Shown here in pieces: positions 28,421 to 37,590 of a DNA stretch of 64,000 bases; positions within the stretch are counted from its first letter, which is position 1, and each line of letters opens with the position of its first letter. Made by a program: the position numbers and the translations under genes. The stretch lies in contig NZ_CP139145.1 of assembly GCF_034048115.1 (NCBI RefSeq), forward strand, positions 2,728,001 through 2,792,000, given 5' to 3'. Source of the DNA: Pseudarthrobacter sp. IC2-21. GTDB taxonomy: Bacteria > Actinomycetota > Actinomycetes > Actinomycetales > Micrococcaceae. Under the pieces are notes generated by a model. The model was not told where the DNA came from. It saw only the letters and a program-made list of their open reading frames with translations, and did not search any database.

Positions 28421-29134
28421 ATGAACGTACCGATCTACCAGCAGGCCCTGGGCAAGGACTTCACCCGGCTGCAACCTGAGCTGCAGGAGTACTTTTCGCT
28501 CCTGCCGGGCTCCGGACATTATGGCTTTGGTGAGGGCGTTTTCGACGTCGCCGGCTGCCGGCAGGCGTGGTTGCGGCCGTTGCTGAAGCTCACGTCCGGG
28601 GAAGAGGCGTTCTTTCCCGAATTCGGTGAGAGCGTCCCGTTCCGGATCGAAAACCATGCCCATCTTGATCCTTTCGGGCGCCCCAGCCTCACCGCCCGGC
28701 GCGAGATCCGCTTCCCGGGCCGCAGCAGGATTTTCCAGGACACCACCAGCCTGGTGGAATCCGACGGCGGCCCCCGGCTGGTGGACTACCTGGGCAGGTT
28801 CCGGCGCATGGTCACGGACCTGAAGCTCAGCGTCACGGATGAGGGCCGGCTGCGCGGGGTGTCAGAGGACTCCCGGCTGTTCCTCGGCCACCTGCGCCTG
28901 CCGCTGCCGGCAGCCTTGGATGCGAAGGCCTACGCCGAGCAGTGGTGGGAGGAAGACGCCGACGGCGCCGGACGGCACCGGATCCAGGTCAAGGTCCTGC
29001 AGCCGCAGATCGGGGAGGTGCTGGTCTATGCCGGCCACATGCAGTACCGCCTGCGCCCGTACGTTGGCGGCAGCTCCGCACAGGACTTCCTGCCCGGTTA
29101 CGCCCGGCCGGACCGTTGGGAAGCCCGGATGTAA
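28421..29134 (+). CDS. DUF4166-domain protein
   Basis: Uncharacterised 237-residue protein. The product starts MNVPIYQQALGKDFTRLQPELQEYF and includes GSGHYGFGEGVFDV, RFPGRSRIFQDTTSLVESDGGPRLVDYLG and LRLPLPAALDAKAYAEQWW, all typical of DUF4166 proteins. These are cytosolic by composition and occur often in actinobacteria, sometimes fused to a saccharopine dehydrogenase-like domain; no fusion is seen here. ATG at 28421 is chosen because AGGAGGT (28409-28415) lies five bases before it. It is divergent from mtrA and may share a promoter region. The function is unknown. Confidence 0.8.
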   Translation: MNVPIYQQALGKDFTRLQPELQEYFSLLPGSGHYGFGEGVFDVAGCRQAWLRPLLKLTSGEEAFFPEFGESVPFRIENHAHLDPFGRPSLTARREIRFPGRSRIFQDTTSLVESDGGPRLVDYLGRFRRMVTDLKLSVTDEGRLRGVSEDSRLFLGHLRLPLPAALDAKAYAEQWWEEDADGAGRHRIQVKVLQPQIGEVLVYAGHMQYRLRPYVGGSSAQDFLPGYARPDRWEARM

Positions 29135-29156
29135 CCTGCCGCCCAGCCACGGCGGG

Positions 29157-30164
29157 TCAGCCGTGCACGCGCTGGTTCAGCCCGTCAGCCACCTGGGTCA
29201 GCCTGCCGAGCACGGCTGTGGCGGCCGCCGGCGTAAGGGCCGCCAGTCCCCCGGCGGGAGTGACACGCACACTGCCCAGGGACGACGCCGGCAGCCCCAT
29301 CTGGTGCCACGGCCGCCAGACCGACTCGACGGCGTCGGCCACCTTGGGCAACGCGCGGCCGGGGTCAAGCGCGCCGGCCCAGACCCGTTTGCCCGCTTCC
29401 ACGGCGCCGGCCAACTGCTCCCACTGCCGCGATGTCAGCGCCTGCAAGGGAACGGCCACGCCGTCCGCACCTGCGGCCACGATCCGGTCGATGGGGGCCT
29501 CCACTTCGGGCACGGAGACAACGATTTCGACGGCGCCCGCAGCCCTCAGCGCCTCAATGACCAGTTGCCAGGACTCGGTGACCTCCTGGCCGGCTACCGA
29601 GCGCAGGGTCCGGTAACCGCTCGACGTCGGAATGGTGCCGGCAAGCACGGCCGCAATATCAGGTTCATCGATTTGGACCACCAGCTTCGCGCCCGGCACC
29701 GCGCTGGACACCCGGGACAGGTAGGCGCCCACCCCGGCGGCCAGCGATTCGGTGATGTCCCGGCGTGCACCGTAGTCGATCAGGGCGCGTTCGCCGTTGT
29801 GCAGGTGCAGGCCCGCGGCGAGGCTAAGCGGCCCCAGCAGTTGCACTTTGAGTTCGCCCGCGGAAGTGTCCTCACCGCCCGCCACATCAGCCAGGACGTT
29901 GATGTCGGTGGACAGCGCCGAAACGGCCCGGCGGTAATCCTTGCCGGGCCGGTCCACGAGCCGCCAGCCGTAGGGCTGAACGTCCACGGCCAATTCCACC
30001 AGCAGCGAGGCCGTGCGGCCCAGAGCATCCGAACCCACCCCGCGGTCCGGAAGTTCCGCCAGGAAAGGCAGGTGCGGGCTGCCGAGTTCGCCCCGGATGA
30101 TCCGCGCGGCCTCCAGCGGGTCCTCCCCCGGCCAGGGGCCCGGCGCGGTAGCTGTTACTTCCAC
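29157..30164 (-). CDS. MetE-fold protein lacking the zinc cysteines
   Basis: Resembles the C-terminal domain of cobalamin-independent methionine synthase (UROD/MetE barrel) and Rv3015c-like proteins, 335 residues. It keeps VVQIDEPDIAAVL and the final WRPWHQMGLPASSLGSVRVTPAGGL. There is no cysteine in the entire protein, so the His-Cys-Cys zinc site of true MetE is absent and methyl transfer to homocysteine by that mechanism is ruled out. Its role may be structural or a different chemistry. It overlaps the upstream chorismate mutase gene by ten bases (30155-30164), with start GTG at 30162-30164. No S-adenosylmethionine or B12 riboswitch is seen upstream. Confidence 0.8.
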   Translation of the reverse strand: MEVTATAPGPWPGEDPLEAARIIRGELGSPHLPFLAELPDRGVGSDALGRTASLLVELAVDVQPYGWRLVDRPGKDYRRAVSALSTDINVLADVAGGEDTSAGELKVQLLGPLSLAAGLHLHNGERALIDYGARRDITESLAAGVGAYLSRVSSAVPGAKLVVQIDEPDIAAVLAGTIPTSSGYRTLRSVAGQEVTESWQLVIEALRAAGAVEIVVSVPEVEAPIDRIVAAGADGVAVPLQALTSRQWEQLAGAVEAGKRVWAGALDPGRALPKVADAVESVWRPWHQMGLPASSLGSVRVTPAGGLAALTPAAATAVLGRLTQVADGLNQRVHG

Positions 30165-30541
30165 TCTGCGGCGGCCTGATGGTCCTCGGCGATGGCTTCG
30201 TGATGACGGATGACCTCACCGATGATGAAATTCAGGAACTTTTCGGCAAACGCGGGGTCAAGGTGGGCATCCTCAGCCAGCCGCCGCAGGCGGGCGATCT
30301 GGGCGCTTTCGCGGCCCGGATCGCCCGCCGGAAGCCGGTGCGCAGCCTTCAGGAAGCCCACCTTCTGCGTCGCTTTGAACCGCTCGGCAAGGAGATACAC
30401 CAGGGTGGCATCGATGTTGTCGATGCTTGACCGGATGGACAGCAGTTCCGCCATCACCGAGTCATCCACCTGGCCGGCCAGCGAACTCGCGGCGGCGTCG
30501 TAGGTTTCGGCGTCGGGAACATCATGGTTTTGCTGCGTCAT
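30155..30541 (-). CDS. Chorismate mutase (AroQ class)
   Basis: Converts chorismate to prephenate for phenylalanine and tyrosine. The 128-residue product is an all-helical AroQ-type domain, with the conserved segments IRSSIDNIDATLVYLLAERFKATQKVGFLK and a central RES block (DPGRESAQIARL), then FLNFIIGEVIRHHEAI. No regulatory domain and no signal peptide, so cytosolic. It begins nine bases after the end of the dppDF gene and overlaps the MetE-fold gene downstream. Both may be transcribed with the transporter operon or from an internal promoter. Confidence 0.93.
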   Translation of the reverse strand: MTQQNHDVPDAETYDAAASSLAGQVDDSVMAELLSIRSSIDNIDATLVYLLAERFKATQKVGFLKAAHRLPAGDPGRESAQIARLRRLAEDAHLDPAFAEKFLNFIIGEVIRHHEAIAEDHQAAAEWK

Positions 30542-30550
30542 GCTCCAAGT

Positions 30551-32257
30551 CTATGTGGCCAGCAGAGCCCGGTGTGCCGCCCTTCGCCGTGCCTGTTCGT
30601 CGGGGTCGGGCACGGGCAGGGACGCGATCAGCCGCTTGGTGTAGTCGTGCTGCGGCGCGCCCATCACCTGGCTGCCGATCCCCTGTTCCACCAGTTTGCC
30701 CTTGTACAGCACGCCCACCCATTGCGACAGGATGTCCACCACTGCGAGGTCGTGGCTGATGAACAGGGCAGCGAAGCCGAACTCCGCCTGGATGTCCTTG
30801 AAGAGTTCAAGCACCTTCGCCTGCACCGACACGTCCAGCGCCGACGTCGGTTCGTCAGCGATCAGCAGCCTGGGGTTCAAAATGAGGGCACGCGCCAAGG
30901 ACGCCCGCTGCCGCTGGCCGCCGGAGAGCTCGTGCGGGTAGCGGTCGGCATACGACGCCGGCAGCTGCACTGATTCGAGCAGCTCCCCCACGCGCTTGCG
31001 GGCCTGCGCCGGGCTGGGATTGGTGTGGATGATCATGGGCTCCGCCACGCAGTCGCCGATGGTCAGTTGGGGGTTGAAGGATGCGGCCGGGTCCTGGAAG
31101 ACGAAGCCGATATCCTTCCGGTGGGGTTTGAAGGTCCGTTCCTTGAAGTTCAGCATTTCGTAGCCGAGCACTTTGAGGCTGCCCCCGGTGGTCCGGTTCA
31201 ACCCGGCAATGGCCCGCCCGATGGTGGTCTTTCCCGAGCCGGATTCGCCTACCAGGCCAAAAACTTCTCCTTCGGAGACCGTGAAGCTGACACCGTCCAC
31301 TGCCTTGAACGCCGGTGTCCCCAACCGGCCGGGGTACTCGATGGTCAGGTCCGTTGCTTCGACCAGCACCGGTGCGTTCCTGTGGGCGCGTTCCGTCAGG
31401 CCTTCCGACGCCGAATTCCGGCCGAGGTGCGGCACGGCGGCCAGCAGCTTCCTGGTGTAGTCCTGTTTGGGTTCCGCGAACAGCACCCGGGCGGGGGCTT
31501 CCTCCACCACGTCGCCCTGGTACATCACCACCACCCGGTCCGCGAGGTCCGCGACGACGCCCATGTTGTGGGTGATCAGCACGATGGATGTGCCGTACTT
31601 GTCCCGCAGGTCCCGCAACAGCTCAAGGATCTCCGCCTGGACGGTGACGTCCAGTGCGGTGGTGGGCTCGTCCGCCACGATGAGGCCCGGGTTGAGGGCG
31701 AGCGCCGCCGCGATCACCACGCGCTGCTTCTGACCGCCGGAGAACTGATGCGGATAGTAGTTGACGCGGTGCTCCGGGTCCGGGATACCCACTTTGCGCA
31801 GCGCCTCGATGGCCCTGGTTTTGGCCTCTTTGGCTGTGACCCGCCTGCCGTCGGTGGCGTGGGCACGAATGCCCTCGGCAATCTGCCAGCCGACGGTGAA
31901 AACCGGGTTCAGCGCCGTGGATGGTTCCTGAAACACCATGGCCACGTCGCGGCCGCGGATCTGCCGCAGCTTCGAGGCGCTCACGCTGATCACGTTGTTG
32001 CCATTGATCAGCACCGCCCCCTCGCTGGCGGCGGTTTCGGGCAGGAGCCCGAGGATGGTCTTGGCCGTGACTGTCTTCCCGGATCCGGATTCGCCCACAA
32101 TGGCCAGGACTTCCCCGGGGCGTACGTCCAGGCTTACATCCTTGACCGCGTAGACGTCCCCGCCATCGGTAGCGAACGTGACTTTCAGGTGGTCGATTTC
32201 GAGGACATGTCCCGCGGGTTGCCCGGCGCTGGTGTTGATGATCTCCGGGCCGCTCAT
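30551..32257 (-). CDS. Fused dipeptide/oligopeptide ABC transporter ATPase (DppD-DppF type)
   Basis: Two nucleotide-binding domains in one 568-residue chain supply energy for peptide import. Domain 1 has Walker A GESGSGKT (about 55-62), the signature SGGQ and Walker B LIVADEPT. Domain 2 has GESGSGKT near residue 340, LSGGQRQR and LLIADEPTSALD. Each domain carries the C-terminal oligopeptide extension (for example LLAAVPHL and LIASLPVPD). In many bacteria these ATPases are two separate genes. The start overlaps the permease stop by ATGA. It is the last of the transporter genes. Confidence 0.95.
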   Translation of the reverse strand: MSGPEIINTSAGQPAGHVLEIDHLKVTFATDGGDVYAVKDVSLDVRPGEVLAIVGESGSGKTVTAKTILGLLPETAASEGAVLINGNNVISVSASKLRQIRGRDVAMVFQEPSTALNPVFTVGWQIAEGIRAHATDGRRVTAKEAKTRAIEALRKVGIPDPEHRVNYYPHQFSGGQKQRVVIAAALALNPGLIVADEPTTALDVTVQAEILELLRDLRDKYGTSIVLITHNMGVVADLADRVVVMYQGDVVEEAPARVLFAEPKQDYTRKLLAAVPHLGRNSASEGLTERAHRNAPVLVEATDLTIEYPGRLGTPAFKAVDGVSFTVSEGEVFGLVGESGSGKTTIGRAIAGLNRTTGGSLKVLGYEMLNFKERTFKPHRKDIGFVFQDPAASFNPQLTIGDCVAEPMIIHTNPSPAQARKRVGELLESVQLPASYADRYPHELSGGQRQRASLARALILNPRLLIADEPTSALDVSVQAKVLELFKDIQAEFGFAALFISHDLAVVDILSQWVGVLYKGKLVEQGIGSQVMGAPQHDYTKRLIASLPVPDPDEQARRRAAHRALLAT

Positions 32258-33246
32258 GCGGTCACCTCCGTCTGGTTCTTTGGTTCTCTGCCTTTGCCCT
32301 TGGCTCCTGCGCGCCGGCGTCCCCGCAGGCGGGGATCGTTCAGGTCATTCATGCTCTCTCCCACCAGGGTCAGCCCGAGGACCGTGAGCACGATCGCCGC
32401 ACCCGGAAACACGCCGGTCCACCAGATACCTGATGACGCATCAGACATCGCCTTGTTCAGGTCGAAGCCCCATTCGGAAGCGGAGCTCGGTTCGATGCCG
32501 AAGCCGAGGAAGCCCAGACCGGCCAGGGTGAGGATGGCCTCCGACGCGTTCAGCGTGAAGATCAGGGGAAGCGTCCGGGTGGCGTTGGCGAAAATGTGCC
32601 TGCCGATGATCCGTGCACTGGAGGCGCCCACCACCTGGGCGGACTCCACGAACGGTTCGGCTTTGAGCCGGATGGCTTCAGCCCTGATCACGCGGAAATA
32701 CTGCGGCACAAAGACGGCTGTGATGGCAAACCCGCAGGCGAGGATTCCGCCCCAGAAGCCGGACTGTCCTTTGTTGATGGCAATGGAAACCACGATGGCC
32801 AGGAGGAGGGTGGGGAAGGCGTAGATTGCGTCCGCCACCACAACCAGCACCCGGTCCAGCCAGCCGCCAAAGTAGCCGCTGACGAGTCCCAGGAAGACCC
32901 CGAGGAAGATGGCCATGACCACGGCGACGACGATCACCGTGGCCGCCGTCTGCGATCCCCAGATCACCCGCGAGAAGACGTCGTAGCCACCCACGGTGGT
33001 GCCCCAGAGGTGTTTGCCGCCCGGGGCAGCCTGCGCGGGGAAGGTCCCGCCGTCGTCGGATATCTGCGAGTAGCCGTAGGGTGCGAGCAGCGGGGCAAAA
33101 ACGGCGGTCACCAGGAACACGGCGCACAAGACAACGCCGATCAGCAGCATGGTGCGCTGCAGGCCGACGCTGCGCCGGATGTGGGACGAAACGGGCAGCC
33201 TGTCCAGCAGGGACTTTTTGGCGGGCCTGAAGGCTTCGGTGCTCAT
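32254..33246 (-). CDS. Peptide ABC transporter permease (DppC type)
   Basis: Inner-membrane subunit of 330 residues with an N-terminal OppC_N region and about six membrane helices (for example TMLLIGVVLCAVFLVTAVFA and VIVVAVVMAIFLGVFLGLVSG). The EAA loop RIIGRHIFANATRTLPLIF contacts the ATPase, and there is a C-terminal GESMNDLNDPRLRGRR tail. The coding region starts within the dppB stop (TGATG) and ends in the ATGA overlap with the ATPase gene, so the operon is translationally coupled. Confidence 0.93.
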   Translation of the reverse strand: MSTEAFRPAKKSLLDRLPVSSHIRRSVGLQRTMLLIGVVLCAVFLVTAVFAPLLAPYGYSQISDDGGTFPAQAAPGGKHLWGTTVGGYDVFSRVIWGSQTAATVIVVAVVMAIFLGVFLGLVSGYFGGWLDRVLVVVADAIYAFPTLLLAIVVSIAINKGQSGFWGGILACGFAITAVFVPQYFRVIRAEAIRLKAEPFVESAQVVGASSARIIGRHIFANATRTLPLIFTLNASEAILTLAGLGFLGFGIEPSSASEWGFDLNKAMSDASSGIWWTGVFPGAAIVLTVLGLTLVGESMNDLNDPRLRGRRRAGAKGKGREPKNQTEVTA

Positions 33247-34328
33247 CAGTACCTCACCCGCGGATCGATCAGGGCGGCCAGGATATCCACCACAAAATTA
33301 GTGACAGCCACAATGACGGCCAGCAGCATCACAATGCCCTGGACCGCCACAAAGTCGCGCGCTGTCAGGTACTGCGCCAGCTGGTAGCCCAGGCCTTTCC
33401 ACTCGAAGGTGGTCTCGGTCAGGACGGCGCCGCCGAGCAGCAGCGCGATCTGCAGGCCCATGACGGTGATGATGGGGATCAGCGCCGGTTTGTAGGCATG
33501 CTTGGTCACCAGCCGGTATTCACTGACGCCGCGGGACCGGCCGGCCTCGACGTAGTCCTTGCCGAGAGTCCCGATCACGTTGGTGCGGACCAGCCGCAGG
33601 AAGACACCGGCTGTCAGGAGCCCCAGCGCGATGGCAGGCAGGACCGCGTGGTGGATGATGTCGCCGAAGGCTGCCAGGTCGTTGCTCCGCAGGGCGTCCA
33701 GCCAATAGATGCCGGTGGGCGCCGACAAGCGGCTCATGGCCAGTTCGGTTGTGGTGGACGCGCGGCCGGCCACGGGAAACCAGCCCAGGCCGACGGAGAA
33801 GGTGAGCTTCAGGAGCAGGCCCGCGAAGAAGACAGGCGTGGCGTAGCAGAGGATGGCGAAGAAGCGCAGCAGGGCGTCCGAAACCTTGTCCCGCTTGTGT
33901 GCCGCGAACATGCCGAGCGGGATGCCCACCAGGAGCGCCACAATGAGGGAGTTAATGGCCAGTTCAAGGGTGGCCGCGCCGAATTTGGTGAGCATCTCAA
34001 TCACGGGCCTGCCATCGGAAATGGTGCGGCCGAAGTTGCCCGTGGCGATGTTGCCGAGGTATTCGATGTACTGGATGAAGAGGTTGCGGTCGTAACCGGC
34101 CTGGTGGACCAGGATGTCGATTTGCTCCTGTGGGAGGCGTCCGCCCTGGGCAGCGGTGATGGGATCGCCGGTGATCCGCATGAGAAAGAACACCAGCGTG
34201 ACGAGAATGAAGATTGTGGGGAAGATCAGCAGGAAGCGGACCAGGATGTACTTCCCGAGGCCACCTCCCGCGGATTTGGATTTGGGGGCCGCCACTGTTG
34301 GCGGCGGCGCATCAATCAAGGTGGTCAT
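33246..34328 (-). CDS. Peptide ABC transporter permease (DppB type)
   Basis: Inner-membrane subunit of 360 residues. After a disordered N-terminal tail (1-25) comes a membrane helix (FLLIFPTIFILVTLVFFLM) and the periplasm-like GDPITAAQGGRLPQEQIDIL segment. Five further helices and the EAA loop DYVEAGRSRGVSEYRLVTKHAYKPALIP follow. The ending NFVVDILAALIDPRVRY is typical of DppB. The ATG follows AGGGACAGC. It shares one base with the start of dppC, indicating coupling. Confidence 0.93.
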   Translation of the reverse strand: MTTLIDAPPPTVAAPKSKSAGGGLGKYILVRFLLIFPTIFILVTLVFFLMRITGDPITAAQGGRLPQEQIDILVHQAGYDRNLFIQYIEYLGNIATGNFGRTISDGRPVIEMLTKFGAATLELAINSLIVALLVGIPLGMFAAHKRDKVSDALLRFFAILCYATPVFFAGLLLKLTFSVGLGWFPVAGRASTTTELAMSRLSAPTGIYWLDALRSNDLAAFGDIIHHAVLPAIALGLLTAGVFLRLVRTNVIGTLGKDYVEAGRSRGVSEYRLVTKHAYKPALIPIITVMGLQIALLLGGAVLTETTFEWKGLGYQLAQYLTARDFVAVQGIVMLLAVIVAVTNFVVDILAALIDPRVRY

Positions 34329-34373
34329 GCTGTCCCTGCTTGGTTTGAAACTGGAAATTGGGGACCCAAAACG

Positions 34374-34405
34374 CAGGAGGCGAGGCCGCGTGGCCCCACC
34401 TCCTG
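34374..34405 (-). promoter_or_regulatory. Intercistronic hairpin between dppA and dppB
   Basis: 14-base stem (with two G-T pairs) and a four-base loop, followed on the transcribed strand by CGTTTTGGG. It lies in the 110-base gap between the binding-protein and permease genes. Such elements commonly keep the binding-protein mRNA more abundant by partial termination or 3' protection. No other function seen. Confidence 0.6.
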
Positions 34406-34438
34406 ACGCGGGTTATGTGGCGTTACGAGAGCCTGCTG

Positions 34439-36076
34439 TTATTTGGAAACCTGGCCGAGCCGGAACTTGAAGGAAGCGTCGAGGGTGGAATCCACGCCCT
34501 TCACGTCCTTCCCGGAGACGGCAACCTGGGCACCCTGCAGCAGCGGCAGCGTTGAGATGTCCTTGGCAAGGAGGTTCTGGATGTCCTGGACCTGCTTCTC
34601 ACGGGCGGCCTTGTCGCCGTTGACGAGCTGCTGGGCGATCAGGGCTTCAACTTCGGGGTTGGAGTAGTGGTTCTTCATGAAGCCGCCGCCAACAAAGAAC
34701 GGCGTGAGGTAGTTGTCCGGATCGCTGAAGTCGGGGAACCAGCCCAGCTGGAAGACCGGGTAACCGTCAGCCTTGGAGGTCTTGTTGTAGGTGACCCACT
34801 CGGTTGACTGCAGGTCCACCTTGAACAGCCCGCTCTTCTCCAGCTGGTCCTTGATGGCCGCGTATTCGTCACCGGAGGACTTGCCGTAGTGGTCCGGGTT
34901 GTACTGGAGTTTGATGGTCACCGGGCTGGTGATGCCGGCGTCGGTCATGACCTGCTTGGCCTTGTCCGGGCTGGGCTTGCCGGAACCGTCCCCGTAGGCC
35001 TGCTTGAAGGATTCGTTCGCACCGAGGAAGCCTGAGGGCACGTTGGACCACATGGGCAGGTAGGTGCCCTTGTAGACCTGGTCCGAGATGGCCTGGCGGT
35101 CCACGAGGTTAGCCACGGCCTGGCGCACGGCCAAGGCCTTCTTCGGGTCAGCTTCCGGGGTCTTGGCACCGAAGGGCATGATGTCGAAGTTGAACACGAT
35201 GTAGCGCATCTCGCCGCCGGGGCCAACGTTGACCTTGACGTTGGAGTCCTTCTTGAGGTCGTCAATGTCCGTGGCACTCAGGCTGCGGTTGGCAACATCG
35301 ATCTGGCCCCCCTTGACCTCAAGCTTCATGTTGGTCTGGTCGGTGTAGTACTTGACGGTGGCGCCGTCGTTGGCAGGAGCGCCCAGGACACCCTTGTAGT
35401 CGGGCCAGGCCTTCAGGCTCACCAAGGTGTTCTTGTTGTATGAGTCGATGGTGTACGGGCCGTAGAAGGCGTTGGCCTTGACGATGTCCTCGTCGCTGAG
35501 GAGCTTGTCCGCCGGGAAGACCTCGTCATCCACGATCGGGCCGGCCGGGCTCTGCAGGATCTGGGCGAATGTCTGGTCGTTGGCCTGCTTCAAGGTGAAG
35601 ACCACGGTGGTGGCGTCCGGCGCGGCAATCGATTCGATGTTGGCCAGCAGAGACGCCGGACCGTTGGGATCGTTGATTTTGAGCTGGCGGTCAAAGGAGA
35701 ACTTGACGTCCTTGGAGTCCAGCACGTGCCCGTTGGCCCACTTGAGTCCGCTCTTGAGCTTCACGGTGAACTCGGTGGGCTTGGTGAAGGACGAGGATTC
35801 CGCCAGGTCCGGCACGGGATCCGCGCCGCCGGGCTTGGAGTTCAGCAGGAAGGAGAACACCTGGTTCATCAGCATGAACGAGCCATTGTCGTACGAACCG
35901 GCCGGGTCCAGGGCGGTGACTTTGTCGGTGGTGCCGTACGTTATGACGCTGCTGGCACCGCCCGATGCCGTGGCGCCGCCTCCACCACCTGAGGGGCCCG
36001 TGCAGGCAGTCAAGGCGAAGGCGGAAATGCCTGCGAGCGCGATGGCGCTCCGCAAGGCTTTGGTGTTCTTGGTCAT
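34439..36076 (-). CDS. Peptide ABC transporter substrate-binding lipoprotein (DppA type)
   Basis: Family 5 solute-binding protein of 545 residues, anchored outside the membrane by a lipid: the signal ends LTAC (Cys25), followed by a Gly/Ser linker. It contains the family segments TEFTVKLKSGLKWANGHVLDSKDVKFSF and GGEMRYIVFNFDIMPFG. First gene of the operon; 187 bases upstream to mnmA hold a CRP-like site at 36199. Substrate specificity (dipeptides, oligopeptides, nickel or haem) cannot be decided from the sequence. Confidence 0.92.
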   Translation of the reverse strand: MTKNTKALRSAIALAGISAFALTACTGPSGGGGGATASGGASSVITYGTTDKVTALDPAGSYDNGSFMLMNQVFSFLLNSKPGGADPVPDLAESSSFTKPTEFTVKLKSGLKWANGHVLDSKDVKFSFDRQLKINDPNGPASLLANIESIAAPDATTVVFTLKQANDQTFAQILQSPAGPIVDDEVFPADKLLSDEDIVKANAFYGPYTIDSYNKNTLVSLKAWPDYKGVLGAPANDGATVKYYTDQTNMKLEVKGGQIDVANRSLSATDIDDLKKDSNVKVNVGPGGEMRYIVFNFDIMPFGAKTPEADPKKALAVRQAVANLVDRQAISDQVYKGTYLPMWSNVPSGFLGANESFKQAYGDGSGKPSPDKAKQVMTDAGITSPVTIKLQYNPDHYGKSSGDEYAAIKDQLEKSGLFKVDLQSTEWVTYNKTSKADGYPVFQLGWFPDFSDPDNYLTPFFVGGGFMKNHYSNPEVEALIAQQLVNGDKAAREKQVQDIQNLLAKDISTLPLLQGAQVAVSGKDVKGVDSTLDASFKFRLGQVSK

Positions 36077-36198
36077 CTTTGAACTTTCTGTCCGATGAGT
36101 GCGCGTTGTACCTCCGCCCGGAGCTGTTACTCGGGGCGGCGGCGCGCTGTCCTGATGCCTAGATTCAATCAGACGCCGGGCTCATCAACCGGCTTATT

Positions 36199-36214
36199 TG
36201 TGAGTTGAGACACA
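36199..36214. promoter_or_regulatory. CRP/GlxR-like palindrome upstream of the peptide transporter operon
   Basis: TGTGA-N6-ACACA differs at one position from the consensus TGTGA-N6-TCACA and has flanking TTT/AAA symmetry. It lies about 120 bases before the dppA start in the mnmA-dppA gap. A cAMP receptor type regulator (CRP, GlxR) could act here; experimentally untested. Confidence 0.5.
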
Positions 36215-36263
36215 AAATTTACCTGAACGGTGCGGACATTCCGCCCAGGCGTGTCCCGGGCGC

Positions 36264-37385
36264 CTAAAGTTCGGCGCGCTGCAGCGACCGGGCAGCGTCA
36301 ATGGTGGCCTGGCCAAGGACGCGGCTGCCCTGGTACAGGACCACCGTCTGGCCGGGAGCCACTCCGCGCAGCGGCTCGGTCAGCGTCACCAGCAACTGCG
36401 GGGCGTCGCCGGAGACCATGCGGGCCGTTGCCGGGACCGGGTCGCCGTGGGCGCGCACCTGCGCGTGGCACTCAAATTCGGCCCCGGTTTCAATTTCGGC
36501 AATGGGCAGGCCTGCCCAGGAAACCTTGATGCCGCGGATCTCGTCGATGGCCAGCAGGGCCTGGGGCCCCACCACGACCTTGTTTTCCTTCGGCCGGATT
36601 TCCAGCACGAACCTCGGCTTGCCATCCGCGGCCGGCGTGCCCAGCTTCAGCCCGCGCCGCTGGCCAACCGTAAAGGCGTTTGCACCGGGATGCTCGCCCA
36701 CCTTGGAGCCGGTTTCATCCACGATGTCGCCGGTGGTCATCTCGATTTTTTCGGCGAGCCAGCCGGCGGTGTCGCCGTCGGGGATGAAGCAGATGTCGTG
36801 GCTGTCAGGCTTGTTCGCCACGGAAAGCCCGCGGCGCTCGGCCTCTGCGCGCACTTCAGCCTTGGAGGGCGTCTCGGCCAGCGGGAACATGGAGTGCTTG
36901 AGCTGCTCGTGGGTCAGCACGCCCAGGACGTAGCTTTGATCCTTTGCCCAGTCCGCCGCGCGGTGGAGTTCCGGATTCCCGTCCGGGTCGGTGATGACTT
37001 TGGCGTAGTGCCCCGTGCAGACGGCGTCGAAACCCAGCGCAATGGCCTTCTCCAGCAGGGCAGCAAACTTGATCCGCTCATTGCACCGCATGCAGGGATT
37101 GGGCGTGCGGCCGGCGGCGTATTCGTCGATGAAATCCTGGACCACGTCTTCCTTGAAGCGCTCCGAGAAGTCCCAGACATAATAGGGAATGCCGAGCACA
37201 TCGCAGGCCCGCCAGGCATCGCGGGAGTCTTCAATGGTGCAGCAGCCCCGGCTGCCCGTCCGCAGGGTGCCGGGCATCCTGGACAGCGCAAGGTGAACGC
37301 CGACGACGTCGTGGCCGGCTTCCACGGCACGTGCTGCGGCTACGGCGGAATCTACTCCGCCGCTCATGGCTGCTAAGACTCGCAT
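36264..37385 (-). CDS. mnmA: tRNA-specific 2-thiouridylase MnmA
   Basis: ATP-dependent thiolation of wobble uridine-34 in tRNAs for Lys, Glu and Gln, using sulfur relayed from a cysteine desulfurase. The 373-residue protein shows the PP-loop SGGVDS (8-13), Cys101 in [12 protein letters not shown] and Cys199 in [10 protein letters not shown], which correspond to the two catalytic cysteines of E. coli MnmA, and [10 protein letters not shown] near residue 240. The cysteine desulfurase gene lies 1.4 kb upstream on the same strand, separated by the FAD reductase gene. Confidence 0.96.
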   Translation of the reverse strand: MRVLAAMSGGVDSAVAAARAVEAGHDVVGVHLALSRMPGTLRTGSRGCCTIEDSRDAWRACDVLGIPYYVWDFSERFKEDVVQDFIDEYAAGRTPNPCMRCNERIKFAALLEKAIALGFDAVCTGHYAKVITDPDGNPELHRAADWAKDQSYVLGVLTHEQLKHSMFPLAETPSKAEVRAEAERRGLSVANKPDSHDICFIPDGDTAGWLAEKIEMTTGDIVDETGSKVGEHPGANAFTVGQRRGLKLGTPAADGKPRFVLEIRPKENKVVVGPQALLAIDEIRGIKVSWAGLPIAEIETGAEFECHAQVRAHGDPVPATARMVSGDAPQLLVTLTEPLRGVAPGQTVVLYQGSRVLGQATIDAARSLQRAEL

Positions 37386-37590
37386 GCTGGCTTTCTGTTG
37401 GGGTTCAGGGTGTTGCAGGCACCGGTGCCGGGCGCTGGCCAGGCGGCCTGCGCGGATAACACAAGGCCTGCCGAACTATTCTACCGGCACGCCGATATCC
37501 TGCCCAAAAGTCCTTGACTGCCCGGGCCACCACTTCTAAAGTCAGCATTAACAGTTTTAGATTCGGATAAGCGTCGGGAAGCAGGCGGAC

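Noticed and set aside
28839..30179. 446-residue plus-strand frame across the DUF4166 3' end and the MetE-like gene
   Set aside because: Spans two genes in the wrong frame or strand; no recognisable motif.
30165..30560. Riboswitch (SAM or cobalamin) before the MetE-like gene
   Set aside because: The upstream gene overlaps; no space and no conserved structure.
31025..32824. 599-residue plus-strand frame opposite the peptide transporter genes
   Set aside because: Shadow of the fused ATPase and permease; composition lacks protein character.
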